This document shows, piece after piece, positions 50,621 to 59,197 of a stretch of 64,000 nucleotides of DNA; position 1 is the stretch's first letter, and each line of letters opens with the position of its first letter. The stretch comes from CAVSWT01 sp963777515 (lineage in GTDB: Bacteria > Bacteroidota > Ignavibacteria > Ignavibacteriales > Ignavibacteriaceae), in contig CAVZQU010000015.1 of assembly GCA_963777515.1 (NCBI GenBank), positions 124,001 to 188,000 on the forward strand. Direction: 5' to 3'. Under the pieces are notes generated by a model that was not told the DNA's origin, did no database searches, and saw only the letters and a program-made list of their open reading frames with translations. Position numbers and translations under genes: made by a program.

Positions 50621-51649
50621 ATGAAAAGACTAACTTTACTTTTAACCGCAGTTTTACTTTTTGCTGGTGCTACTTTTGCGCAAGATTTACCTAAATTCAG
50701 CGGCTTAATGTTTGGTGATTTATTCTATAACGCTAATTCAATAGATTCTTCTATGAAAGATATAAATGGGTTTCAATTTAGAAGAATTTATATCACAACC
50801 GACTATTCAATTAATGACCAATTTTCGACTAGATTCAGAATGGAATCTTCTATCACTAACGGATCAAATGTAGGAGTTTTTGTAAAAGATGCCTGGTTAA
50901 AATGGAAAGATGTTTTCAAAGGTTCAGATTTGATTGTTGGTATGTCACCAACACCTGCTTTCGACGTTTCAGAAGGTGCCTGGGGATACCGTTCATTAGA
51001 AAAAACTATTATGGATTATTTTGGAATTGTTTCCTCAAGAGATATTGGTATTGACTTAAAAGGTAAAATAGATGAATCGGGTACTGCAAAATACTGGTTA
51101 AAAATTGGAGATGGTGCTGGTAATAAACCTGAAACAGATAAATACAAAAGATATTATGGCCAATTACAATTTGCTCCAAGTAAAAGTTTACTTATAACTG
51201 TTTATGGAGATTATGCATCCAAACCACAGAAAAAAGATCCTTTTGACGGACAGATGAAAAGTAATTCAGCTTTTGTAGCTGCTGGATTTATAAATTATAA
51301 ATATGAAAAAACATTTGCTTTGGGTGTTGAAGCATTTTTAAAAAGTCAGCAGAATAATTATTCGCCAACCGGAGCTGCTGCATCATTGGGCTCTCAATCA
51401 GGTTTCGGACTTTCAGTATGGGCTAAGGCAGCTCTTTCTAATAATGTTGGAATTGTCGGACGTTATGATACTTATGATCCAAATACAGATAGTGCAGCTA
51501 AAAATGATAAGCAGGGGTTGATTATCGGTGCTGTTGATTTTAAAGTTGGCCCCAAGGTAAGTGTAATGCCAGGTATAGAGGTTCACACTTTGGAAGGGGC
51601 AAAAAACAGCGATGTAACTCCAAGAGTAACTTTCTTTTGGGAATTTTAG
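50621..51649 (+). CDS. Outer-membrane porin, phosphate-selective type
   Basis: A 342-residue barrel protein with a signal peptide ending AGATFAQ. The mature part has alternating strands, FQFRRIYITTDY, RFRMES, WLKWKDVF, and ends with the aromatic RVTFFWEF of outer-membrane proteins. It resembles OprO/OprP-like phosphate-selective porins in its beginning, and its place at the head of the pst operon supports phosphate or anion uptake. Confidence 0.82.
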   Translation: MKRLTLLLTAVLLFAGATFAQDLPKFSGLMFGDLFYNANSIDSSMKDINGFQFRRIYITTDYSINDQFSTRFRMESSITNGSNVGVFVKDAWLKWKDVFKGSDLIVGMSPTPAFDVSEGAWGYRSLEKTIMDYFGIVSSRDIGIDLKGKIDESGTAKYWLKIGDGAGNKPETDKYKRYYGQLQFAPSKSLLITVYGDYASKPQKKDPFDGQMKSNSAFVAAGFINYKYEKTFALGVEAFLKSQQNNYSPTGAAASLGSQSGFGLSVWAKAALSNNVGIVGRYDTYDPNTDSAAKNDKQGLIIGAVDFKVGPKVSVMPGIEVHTLEGAKNSDVTPRVTFFWEF

Positions 51650-51706
51650 TTTAGTAAATATTTTGTGTTAAATCATTTTATATTAAATTTAAGAAAGGTA
51701 ATAATT

Positions 51707-52738
51707 ATGAAATTTAAGTCAATTTTGTTCGCCGCATTAATGCTTTCAGTTTTGACTGGAATGACAAATGCTCAGCAAAAATTAAATGGCGCTGGCGCTA
51801 CGTTTCCATATGTAATTTATTCAAAGTGGTTCGATGTTTATCATCAAAAAACCGGAATTGAATTTAACTATCAATCAATTGGTAGCGGCGGCGGAATTAG
51901 ACAGGTAATTCAAGGAACTGTTGATTTTGGTGCCTCAGATGCCCCAATGTCTGAAAAGCAAATGAAGCAGGTAAAAGATAAACAAGGAACTGAAATATTG
52001 CATATTCCAACCGTAATGGGTGCGGTTGTTATTACATATAATCTGCCTGGAGTTGGAAAAGGTTTGAAGATAACCCCTGAAGTTTTGTCTGATATATATT
52101 TAGGTAAGATAACAAAGTGGAATGATTCAAGAATTACTTCTGATAATAAAGGCACTAAACTTCCTAATGAAGCTATATTTGTAACCCATCGTTCTGACGG
52201 CAGCGGAACAACAAATATTTTTACTGGATATCTTTCAAAAGTAAGTGATACTTGGCAGAAGAAAGTTGGACAGGGAACAGCAGTAAATTGGCCGGTAGGT
52301 TTAGGCGGAAAAGGCAATGAAGGGGTAGCAGGATTAGTTAAACAAACAGAAGGTTCAATTGGTTATGTTGAATTAGCCTATGCTGAAAAAAATGCTCTTC
52401 CATACGCTGCTTTGAAAAATAAAGCGGGCAATTTTGTAATGCCTACATTTGATGCTGTATCAGCAGCTGCAGCAGGATTTGTTAAGAATATGCCTGAAGA
52501 TTTAAGAGTTGAAATTACAAATGCAGATGGTAAAGAATCCTATCCCATTGCAGGTTTTACTTGGCTCTTAATTTATAAAAACATGAAAGATAAATCCAAA
52601 GCAAAAGCTATAGTTGATTTCTTAAAATGGGCAGTTACAGATGGCGAAAAATATGCAAAAGACTTATATTATGCTCCTCTTCCTAAGGAAGTTGTGAAAC
52701 TAGATCAAAAGAAGATTGCGCAAATATCTATTAAGTAA
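51707..52738 (+). CDS. pstS: Phosphate ABC transporter substrate-binding protein PstS
   Basis: A 343-residue protein starting at ATG 51707, preceded by AAGAAAGG; a TTG at 51665 is less likely because the signal peptide (ending TNAQ) starts at MKFKS. Phosphate ligands lie in GAGATFPYVIYSKW, GSGGGIRQ, GASDAPMS and THRSDGSGTTNIF. It has no lipobox, so it is probably soluble in the periplasm. It overlaps pstC by one base. Confidence 0.95.
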   Translation: MKFKSILFAALMLSVLTGMTNAQQKLNGAGATFPYVIYSKWFDVYHQKTGIEFNYQSIGSGGGIRQVIQGTVDFGASDAPMSEKQMKQVKDKQGTEILHIPTVMGAVVITYNLPGVGKGLKITPEVLSDIYLGKITKWNDSRITSDNKGTKLPNEAIFVTHRSDGSGTTNIFTGYLSKVSDTWQKKVGQGTAVNWPVGLGGKGNEGVAGLVKQTEGSIGYVELAYAEKNALPYAALKNKAGNFVMPTFDAVSAAAAGFVKNMPEDLRVEITNADGKESYPIAGFTWLLIYKNMKDKSKAKAIVDFLKWAVTDGEKYAKDLYYAPLPKEVVKLDQKKIAQISIK

Positions 52739-53745
52739 TGAATTTTATTAAACGGATTTTAAATATTCAACAAGCGGATGGCGACAATGCTGTTCCGCTT
52801 GTTTCATCTTATACTGGGTCTAAAATTTCTGGGAAAAATATTGGGGATTTTATTTTTGAAAATATTACCAGGTTTTTTGCTTTTATAATCCTTGCTCTTG
52901 TAGTAATTATGGTTATTGAAATGACCAGGCAATCTATTCCTTCAATAAAAAAATTTGGCTGGGGATTTATAACCAGCACAACATGGGATCCTGTTCATGA
53001 TAATTACGGAGCACTTCCATTTATTTTTGGTACTTTATTTTCTTCTTTAATTGCATTAATAATTGCTTTACCCTTAAGTGTTGGCATTGCAATTTTTCTT
53101 TCTGAGTTTTGTCCAAAATGGCTTGAACAGCCTGTATCATTATTAGTTGAATTATTAGCTGCTATTCCAAGTATTGTGTATGGGTTGTTTGGAATGTTCG
53201 TTATGGCTCCCTGGCTTCGTAAAACTATCGAGCCATTTCTCGGGGATCATTTTGGTTTTCTTCCTTTATTTACCGGACCGCCTTATGGATTAGGAATGCT
53301 TGCTGCAGCTTTGATTTTAACAATTATGATTTTACCAATAATAACATCTATATCACGAGATGTGATGAAATCAATTCCCAATACACAAAGAGAAGCTGCA
53401 TTTGCTTTAGGCTCTACAAAGTGGGAAGCAGTTAAAGTTGTATTGACCGGAGCTAAGTCTGGAATACTTGGTGCAACTTTATTGGGCTTAGGCAGAGCAA
53501 TTGGAGAAACAATGGCAGTAACAATGGTTATAGGTAACCGCCCTGATATTTCTGTTTCATTGTTTGACCCCGGTTACACTATGGCAAGTGTTCTTGCAAA
53601 TGAATTCACAGAAGCTACCACTGATTTATATATAAGTTCATTAATTGAAATTGCATTACTGCTTTTTGCGTTAACCGTAATTTTAAATGCATTTGCACGT
53701 TTGATAGTTTGGAGCGTAACAAAAAAATATTACAAGAGTGAATAG
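52738..53745 (+). CDS. pstC: Phosphate ABC transporter permease PstC
   Basis: A 335-residue permease with about six spans. WDPVHDNYGALPFIFGTL, LLAAIPSIVYGLFGMFV, and the EAA loop REAAFALGSTKWEAVKVV with GLGRAIGETMAV identify PstC. The stop overlaps the GTG of pstA by one base. Confidence 0.95.
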   Translation: MNFIKRILNIQQADGDNAVPLVSSYTGSKISGKNIGDFIFENITRFFAFIILALVVIMVIEMTRQSIPSIKKFGWGFITSTTWDPVHDNYGALPFIFGTLFSSLIALIIALPLSVGIAIFLSEFCPKWLEQPVSLLVELLAAIPSIVYGLFGMFVMAPWLRKTIEPFLGDHFGFLPLFTGPPYGLGMLAAALILTIMILPIITSISRDVMKSIPNTQREAAFALGSTKWEAVKVVLTGAKSGILGATLLGLGRAIGETMAVTMVIGNRPDISVSLFDPGYTMASVLANEFTEATTDLYISSLIEIALLLFALTVILNAFARLIVWSVTKKYYKSE

Positions 53746-54593
53746 TGGCAGGTAATTTTTATTTTAAATGGAGAAAGACAAAAAGCACAATTATGATTGT
53801 ACTAAGCGTACTTTGTGCTGTTGTTGCAATTATTCCATTATTTATAATTTTGTTTTACACTGTTTCTCAAGGTTTGTCATCAATTAATTGGGCATTCTTT
53901 ACACAAATGCCAAAGCCTGCCGGAGAGCCTGGTGGAGGTATGGCAAATGCTTTAATGGGAACAGGTATTTTAATTGCTATTGGAAGTATAATAGGCTTAC
54001 CTGTTGGAATTTTATCCGGTATTTATCTTTCTCAAAACAGATCTTCCTGGTTTGCACAAAGTGTTAGATTTTTAGCAGAAGTTTTGAATGGAATTCCATC
54101 AATTGTTATAGGAGTAGTTGCTTATATAATTGTTGTGATTCCGATGAAGCATTTTAGTGCAATAGCCGGTGGATTTGCCCTTGGAATTTTAATGATGCCG
54201 CTGGTTACACGAACTACCGAAGAAATGATAAATCTTATTCCTAATTCAGTTCGTGAAGCTGCCCTTGGACTAGGAATACCAAGATGGAAAGCAACATTGT
54301 TTGTAATATTACCTGCTGCATTTAAAGGAATTTTTACCGGAGTCCTTTTATCTATTGCGCGTGCTGCCGGAGAAACCGCACCTTTACTTTTTACCGCTTT
54401 AGGAAACCGTTTTTGGTCAACTGATTTAGGCCAGCCTATTGCGTCATTGACAGTATTTATTTATGATTACGCCAAAGCGCCTTTTGATGATTGGAACAGG
54501 CAGGCCTGGGCGGCAGCGCTTGTGCTTATTTTATTAATTATGTCTATAAATATTTTATTCAGATTAGTTACCCGTAAGAAAAAATATGCTTAA
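53745..54593 (+). CDS. pstA: Phosphate ABC transporter permease PstA
   Basis: A 282-residue permease beginning with GTG. NGIPSIVIGVVAY, REAALGLGIPRWKATLFVIL and ARAAGETAPLLFTALG are PstA motifs. It overlaps pstB by eight bases. Confidence 0.95.
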   Translation: MAGNFYFKWRKTKSTIMIVLSVLCAVVAIIPLFIILFYTVSQGLSSINWAFFTQMPKPAGEPGGGMANALMGTGILIAIGSIIGLPVGILSGIYLSQNRSSWFAQSVRFLAEVLNGIPSIVIGVVAYIIVVIPMKHFSAIAGGFALGILMMPLVTRTTEEMINLIPNSVREAALGLGIPRWKATLFVILPAAFKGIFTGVLLSIARAAGETAPLLFTALGNRFWSTDLGQPIASLTVFIYDYAKAPFDDWNRQAWAAALVLILLIMSINILFRLVTRKKKYA

Positions 54594-55403
54594 CAGTATG
54601 CAAAACAGTGAGCAGGAAGTATTGCAGAAAGAAAATATTCAACATCACCATGGATCTTCAAGCCGAATGGAAACAATAAATATGAATGCCTACTTTGGGA
54701 AGATACAGGCGTTAAAAAATATTTCTGTTAAAATTCCTGTTAACAAAGTTCTCGCAATCATAGGCCCATCCGGTTGTGGTAAATCAACATTTTTAAGAAG
54801 CTTGAACAGAATGCATGAAGAAGTTGGGGGGACGATTAAAGGTCAAATATTGCTTGACGGCGAAAACGTTATGGAATTTGATCCGGTTTTTTTAAGAAAA
54901 AAAGTTGGGATGATTTTTCAAAAACCTAATCCATTTCCAACCATGTCAATTGAAGATAATGTTACTGCGGGTTTAAGATTAAATGGATTTCATAATAGGA
55001 AAAAACTTAAAGAAATTACTGAAAAATGTTTAAAGCAGGCTGCACTATGGGATGAAGTAAAAGATATTTTAAAACATCCGGGAGCAAATCTTTCAGGTGG
55101 ACAGCAGCAGCGGCTTTGTATTGCCCGCACCATGGCAGTTGAACCTGAAGTTATTTTAATGGATGAACCTGCAAGTGCTCTTGATCCTATTTCAACAGGG
55201 AAAATAGAAGAGTTAATTTTTGAATTGAAAAAGAAATACACAATTATAATTGTGACACATAATTTACAGCAAGCTGCAAGAGTTAGTGACACACTGCATT
55301 TTTTTATATGGGAGAATTAGTTGAACATTCTTCTACAAAGCAAATGTTTTTATCTCCGGCAAAAAAACAAACAGAAGATTATGTAACCGGAAGATTTGGT
55401 TGA
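54586..55403 (+). CDS. pstB: Phosphate ABC transporter ATPase PstB, first copy, one frame break
   Basis: About 272 codons. Walker A GPSGCGKSTFLRSLNRMHE, signature LSGGQQQRLCIARTMAVEP, Walker B ILMDEPASALDP. The frame read from 54586 stops at 55320, but adding one base at about 55290-55293 gives SDTTAFFYMGELVEHSSTKQMF and a normal end at 55403 (TEDYVTGRFG). The second pstB copy has the matching SDFTAFFYLGELIEY. An N-terminal extension of ~30 residues, with HHHG, is unusual. Confidence 0.9.
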
Positions 55404-55478
55404 TGAAGAAATCAGATTTAACAAATTCAATAGACGAAAGTTGGATTAAATTGAAACTGTATATGGGCTGGGAATAAA

Positions 55479-56237
55479 ATGAAAGATGTTAAAATTTCCG
55501 TTAAGGATTTAAATTTATTCTACGGGAAAAAACAAGCACTTGTAAATGTTTCATTAGAAATTCCTGCTCAAAAAGTTACTGCATTTATCGGGCCTTCCGG
55601 CTGTGGTAAATCTACTTTCTTAAGAACATTAAATAGAATGAATGATTTGATTGATAATGTTTCTATCACTGGCAATGTCGTAATTGATGATAGAAATATT
55701 TATCAAGATAACATTGATGTTGTACAGCTAAGAAGAAGTGTTGGAATGGTTTTTCAGAAATCCAATCTCTTTCCTAAATCAATTTATGATAATATAGTAT
55801 ATGGTCCGAGGTTAAACGGTATTAGAAATAAAAAATCTTTAAACGAAATTGCTGAAAAATCTTTAAAACAAGCAGCAATTTGGGATGAAGTAAAAGACAG
55901 ATTAGATCACCCGGCTTTAAGCTTATCCGGCGGACAACAGCAGCGGGTTTGTATTGCCCGAACACTTGCTGTTGAACCTGAAATAATTTTAATGGATGAA
56001 CCGGCGAGTGCATTGGATCCAATTTCTACTGCTAAGGTTGAAGAATTAATTCATGAGCTAAAAACTGAATACACGGTTGTTATTGTTACTCACAATATGC
56101 AGCAAGCAGCACGGGTAAGCGATTTCACTGCTTTCTTTTATCTTGGTGAATTAATCGAATATGATAAAACAACAAAAATGTTTACAAGTCCTTCAAAGAA
56201 GCAGACTGAAGATTATATAACAGGAAGATTTGGTTAA
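55479..56237 (+). CDS. pstB: Phosphate ABC transporter ATPase PstB, second copy
   Basis: A 252-residue intact PstB: GPSGCGKSTFLRTLNRMND, FQKSNLFPKSIYDNI, LSGGQQQRVCIARTLAVEP, ILMDEPASALDP and the C-terminal TEDYITGRFG. It differs from copy one across the whole length (for example NLFPKS against NPFPTM), so it is an old paralogue rather than a recent duplication. It lies 75 bases after copy one. Confidence 0.95.
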   Translation: MKDVKISVKDLNLFYGKKQALVNVSLEIPAQKVTAFIGPSGCGKSTFLRTLNRMNDLIDNVSITGNVVIDDRNIYQDNIDVVQLRRSVGMVFQKSNLFPKSIYDNIVYGPRLNGIRNKKSLNEIAEKSLKQAAIWDEVKDRLDHPALSLSGGQQQRVCIARTLAVEPEIILMDEPASALDPISTAKVEELIHELKTEYTVVIVTHNMQQAARVSDFTAFFYLGELIEYDKTTKMFTSPSKKQTEDYITGRFG

Positions 56238-56286
56238 ATTATTTATGTAATTTCATGAATTGTTAAATTAAAGTTAAGGAAGATTA

Positions 56287-56985
56287 ATGGAACGGCAATT
56301 TGATCAGCAAATGGAAAAGCTTAAAAAACGAATTCTTAAAATGTGCAGCCTTGTGGATGAGCAGGTAGAAAATGCAATTAAATGTATTGAAGAAGAAAAT
56401 CATGAGCTTGCAGAATTAGTAATTCAGCGTGATGATAAAGTTGATAAATATGATTTGAAGATTGATAAAATCTGCCAGAAAATTATTGCACTTAATCAGC
56501 CTGTTGCCATGGATTTGCGTCTAATAATGTCAGCGCTGACAATTAATAATAATCTTGAAAGAATTGGTGACATAGCAGTAAACATTGCCGAAAACTTTTT
56601 AATCCTAAAAAAGAAACCAGATTTTTTAGATAGAACTCACGTCGTTCAAATGTTTAAAGTTGGGAAAGAAATGATTAGGAATTCTATAGATTCATTTGTT
56701 AATAATGATCCAAAGCTTGCACAAAAAGTAATTGAAACTGATAATATAATGGATAATTATAATATTGAAAATCATCAAATTTTAATCGGTATAATGAAAG
56801 AAAACTCCGATAATATTGAGTCTGCAGTTGCTGTTCTGGTAATTTCAAGAATGCTGGAAAGGATGGGAGACCATGCAACTAACATTGCCGAAGATGTTTT
56901 CTTTATTGTTGAAGCACAATTAATAAAGCACAAATATGAGAAATTTTTATTTAGTGAAGATACGGATGAAGATGAAGATGAATAA
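56287..56985 (+). CDS. phoU: Phosphate signalling/transport accessory protein PhoU
   Basis: A 232-residue all-helical protein with two PhoU repeats. The metal-binding-type motifs ERIGDIAVNIAE and ERMGDHATNIAED are both present. The end is strongly acidic (EDTDEDEDE). PhoU links PstB with the phosphate sensor kinase and restrains uptake when phosphate is plentiful. It ends the operon; no phoR or phoB is in the window. Confidence 0.95.
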   Translation: MERQFDQQMEKLKKRILKMCSLVDEQVENAIKCIEEENHELAELVIQRDDKVDKYDLKIDKICQKIIALNQPVAMDLRLIMSALTINNNLERIGDIAVNIAENFLILKKKPDFLDRTHVVQMFKVGKEMIRNSIDSFVNNDPKLAQKVIETDNIMDNYNIENHQILIGIMKENSDNIESAVAVLVISRMLERMGDHATNIAEDVFFIVEAQLIKHKYEKFLFSEDTDEDEDE

Positions 56986-57073
56986 ATAATTAAAAGATTT
57001 AAAGATTGAAAAAATAGGTTTGAATGATCTTGAACTTACACTTGAACAGGGCAAGCGTCTACGTCTCGTTTCT

Positions 57074-57652
57074 CTAATCTAAAATATTTCCAAGTGCTTT
57101 CATAAATAATTCGTGAGTCGCATCATCATTTGCTTTTTGTGATATTGCAAAAAGCCTACCACTGAAAAACATTCCCCAACTTTGCATTACTAAAAATGAA
57201 GGTAAGGTTTCATTAAAACTTTCTTTTTTATTACTGTAAATAGTAGTTAAAACGTTACAGATTATTTTTTCTTCTTCATTTAGTAATTCTTTTAATATCA
57301 ATAATTCCTTTTCAAAGCTTTCATCTTTAAGAAGCAAAAGGAACAGTTCGTAAAGTAGTCTAAATTTTTGAACAGTAGTTTCTTTATAAATTATATATTC
57401 AAAAAATTTTTGGCTGGCAGAAATTTCTTCATTATTAAATATTACTTTTATTTCATCAATATATTGTGCCGATTCCCATTTAATAGTTTCGTAAAAAAGT
57501 TCTTCCTTTGATTCAAAGTAATGGTAGATGGTGGCTTTCCCTATTCTTAAATCGCGTGCAATTTCATCGAGTGTAGTTTTGTTTAAGCCGTGCTTGGCAA
57601 ATCTTTTAACAGCAGCTTTTAGAATTTGTATTTTTCTTTCTTTATCGGCCAA
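57074..57652 (-). CDS. TetR/AcrR-family transcriptional regulator
   Basis: A 192-residue repressor-type protein from TTG 57652. The N-terminal helix-turn-helix reads TTLDEIARDLRIGKATIYHYF, followed by SKEELFYE, a standard TetR_N domain. The ligand-binding part is not recognisable. No efflux or target operon is adjacent, so the target is unknown. Confidence 0.9.
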   Translation of the reverse strand: MADKERKIQILKAAVKRFAKHGLNKTTLDEIARDLRIGKATIYHYFESKEELFYETIKWESAQYIDEIKVIFNNEEISASQKFFEYIIYKETTVQKFRLLYELFLLLLKDESFEKELLILKELLNEEEKIICNVLTTIYSNKKESFNETLPSFLVMQSWGMFFSGRLFAISQKANDDATHELFMKALGNILD

Positions 57653-57783
57653 AGAATTATCCTGTGAAGCAATAAATGTATTTGAAAAATAACAATTATA
57701 ATTCCTAAAAATAAAGTGGACTGAAAATATTATTTAAATAAAAATTAAAAAGCCTGATTATTTTATAGGTCTGTAATAATTAA

Positions 57784-57844
57784 AAGTGAGGTTCACCCTT
57801 TTAAAAGTAAGGCTCATCCGCCAATTGCCGGATGAACCTCACTT
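57784..57844 (-). terminator. Double-armed hairpin downstream of the YtxH gene
   Basis: Read on the minus strand, the arm at 57844-57829 can pair with the copy at 57820-57805 (16 bp with two G-U pairs) or with a second copy at 57795-57784 (12 bp perfect). Both 3' arms are followed by CTTTTAA. It probably ends the ytxH-like transcript; a perfect outer stem AAGTGAGGTTCA/TGAACCTCACTT is visible on the plus strand. Confidence 0.65.
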
Positions 57845-57861
57845 GGAATCGATTAAAAAAA

Positions 57862-58158
57862 TTAATTAGAAACAATTTTTTTTGCTTCATCAATAAGTGT
57901 ACTTGCTTTTTTCTTGCCGTCTTTAATTATCTCATCTGCTTTTTTCTTTCCATCTTTTAATATTTCATCAGCCTTATCTTTGCCGGTCTCAATATAATCA
58001 TTTACATCATCAAGTATATCACCAGTTGTTCGTGAAATATTTCTTCTTAATTTTTTACCGGTTACAGGGGTATAGAGCATAGCTAAAACAGCACCGATTA
58101 CGCTTCCCATTAATACTCCTGTAAAAAACAAACTAACATTATTCGATTCTTTTTCCAT
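57862..58158 (-). CDS. YtxH domain-containing small membrane protein
   Basis: A 98-residue protein with one N-terminal membrane segment (about 9-29, with GVLMGSVIGAVLAMLYTP, the YtxH signature) and a helical, charged tail. The tail has a regular 11-residue repeat: KADEILKDGKK, KADEIIKDGKK, KASTLIDEAKK, of an amphipathic, surface-binding kind. GGAGGATAAAATG fixes the start. Such proteins are general-stress associated in Firmicutes; the function is unknown. Confidence 0.85.
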   Translation of the reverse strand: MEKESNNVSLFFTGVLMGSVIGAVLAMLYTPVTGKKLRRNISRTTGDILDDVNDYIETGKDKADEILKDGKKKADEIIKDGKKKASTLIDEAKKIVSN

Positions 58159-58232
58159 TTTATCCTCCGTATAAATTTATTTTAAAATAAATCATTTAAT
58201 TTCTGAATGCAGTTATTACAACATCAATGTAT

Positions 58233-58285
58233 AAAAAATCGGGGACATATGACTTGTTTTAATATACATATTTTTTTGTCCCGAT
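58233..58285 (-). terminator. Rho-independent terminator overlapping the rhomboid gene end
   Basis: On the minus strand ATCGGGACA (58285-58277) pairs with TGTCCCCGAT (58247-58238, one bulged base), then six T. The first arm lies in the last codons of the rhomboid gene; the loop is about 29 bases. Confidence 0.7.
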
Positions 58286-59008
58286 AGTAAAAAAATTTAT
58301 TAAAACTAAACCCGCAATAAACCCGCCAATATGCGCTGCATACGCAACTCCACCAACCTGTGCCTCTCCGCTTAGTAATCCGGCACCACTTATCAATTGA
58401 AAAACAAACCAAAGTCCTATTGCCAGTATTGCTGGAACATCAGTAATAAAATAAAATATGATAACTTTTACTCTTCTTTTGGGGTAAAGCAGCATATAAG
58501 CTCCCAAAACTCCGGAAATAGCACCTGAAGCGCCCAATGTTGGGACTAATAGATTTCCATTTAAAATGGCAGTTGTAAAAACATGAGCTAAAGAGGCAAG
58601 CACTCCGCAGACCAGGTAAAAAATTAAATACCTAAAATGCCCGATTCTATTTTCAATGTTATCACCGAAGACTAATAGAAAAATCATATTACCCAAAATG
58701 TGGGCTATCCCTCCATGCATAAATAATGAGGTGATTAACGTTTCATATACTATTCCCGGGGTTGGCTGTAAACCAGGCATTTTATAGCGTTCTCCAGTAT
58801 AAGCATTTTCGTAGATTTTATCATTTGTCACAATATCCTTACCGGATAGTATTTCCGCAGGAACAGTTGAATATGCATAAGTAAATTTAATATTTGAGCC
58901 AAAGTCTTGAAGAAAAACAAAAACTAAAACATTAATTAATACAAGTAAATAATTAATAAAAGGCCTAATTCTTCTATCCCTATTATCATCACCTATTGGT
59001 AATAACAT
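58259..59008 (-). CDS. Rhomboid-family intramembrane serine protease
   Basis: A 249-residue protein with six or so membrane spans. The catalytic serine is in LGASGAISG (Ser161), the catalytic histidine in AAHIGGF (His226), and HGGIAHILGNM (98-108) is the conserved region of span 2. The loop at 55-88 between spans 1 and 2 is long. It cleaves membrane proteins within the bilayer; substrates unknown. An AGGTGG site precedes the ATG. Confidence 0.93.
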   Translation of the reverse strand: MLLPIGDDNRDRRIRPFINYLLVLINVLVFVFLQDFGSNIKFTYAYSTVPAEILSGKDIVTNDKIYENAYTGERYKMPGLQPTPGIVYETLITSLFMHGGIAHILGNMIFLLVFGDNIENRIGHFRYLIFYLVCGVLASLAHVFTTAILNGNLLVPTLGASGAISGVLGAYMLLYPKRRVKVIIFYFITDVPAILAIGLWFVFQLISGAGLLSGEAQVGGVAYAAHIGGFIAGLVLINFFTIGTKKYVY

Positions 59009-59197
59009 TTACCACCTGAATTATTATTAAAAGAAAAATAGATTTATTTCTCATGATATTCCAATTTTTAAGTAACCTTTAATCGCTTTATTTGTAAAAT
59101 ACTTAATTCATTAAGTAATTTGATTTTTTTATATTTAATGTGTTTAAAACTAAATAGATAGCAATTAATTTTTTGCACTCAATATTTATAATTAAAA

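Noticed and set aside
51665..51706. TTG start for pstS
   Set aside because: It would put 14 residues before the signal peptide; ATG 51707 has the better ribosome site.
56992..57075. 27-codon open stretch after phoU
   Set aside because: No start codon with a ribosome site and no likeness to a known protein; probably chance.
57862..58158. Repeated bases as a CRISPR array
   Set aside because: The repetition encodes the 11-residue peptide repeat of a YtxH-like protein and has no spacers.
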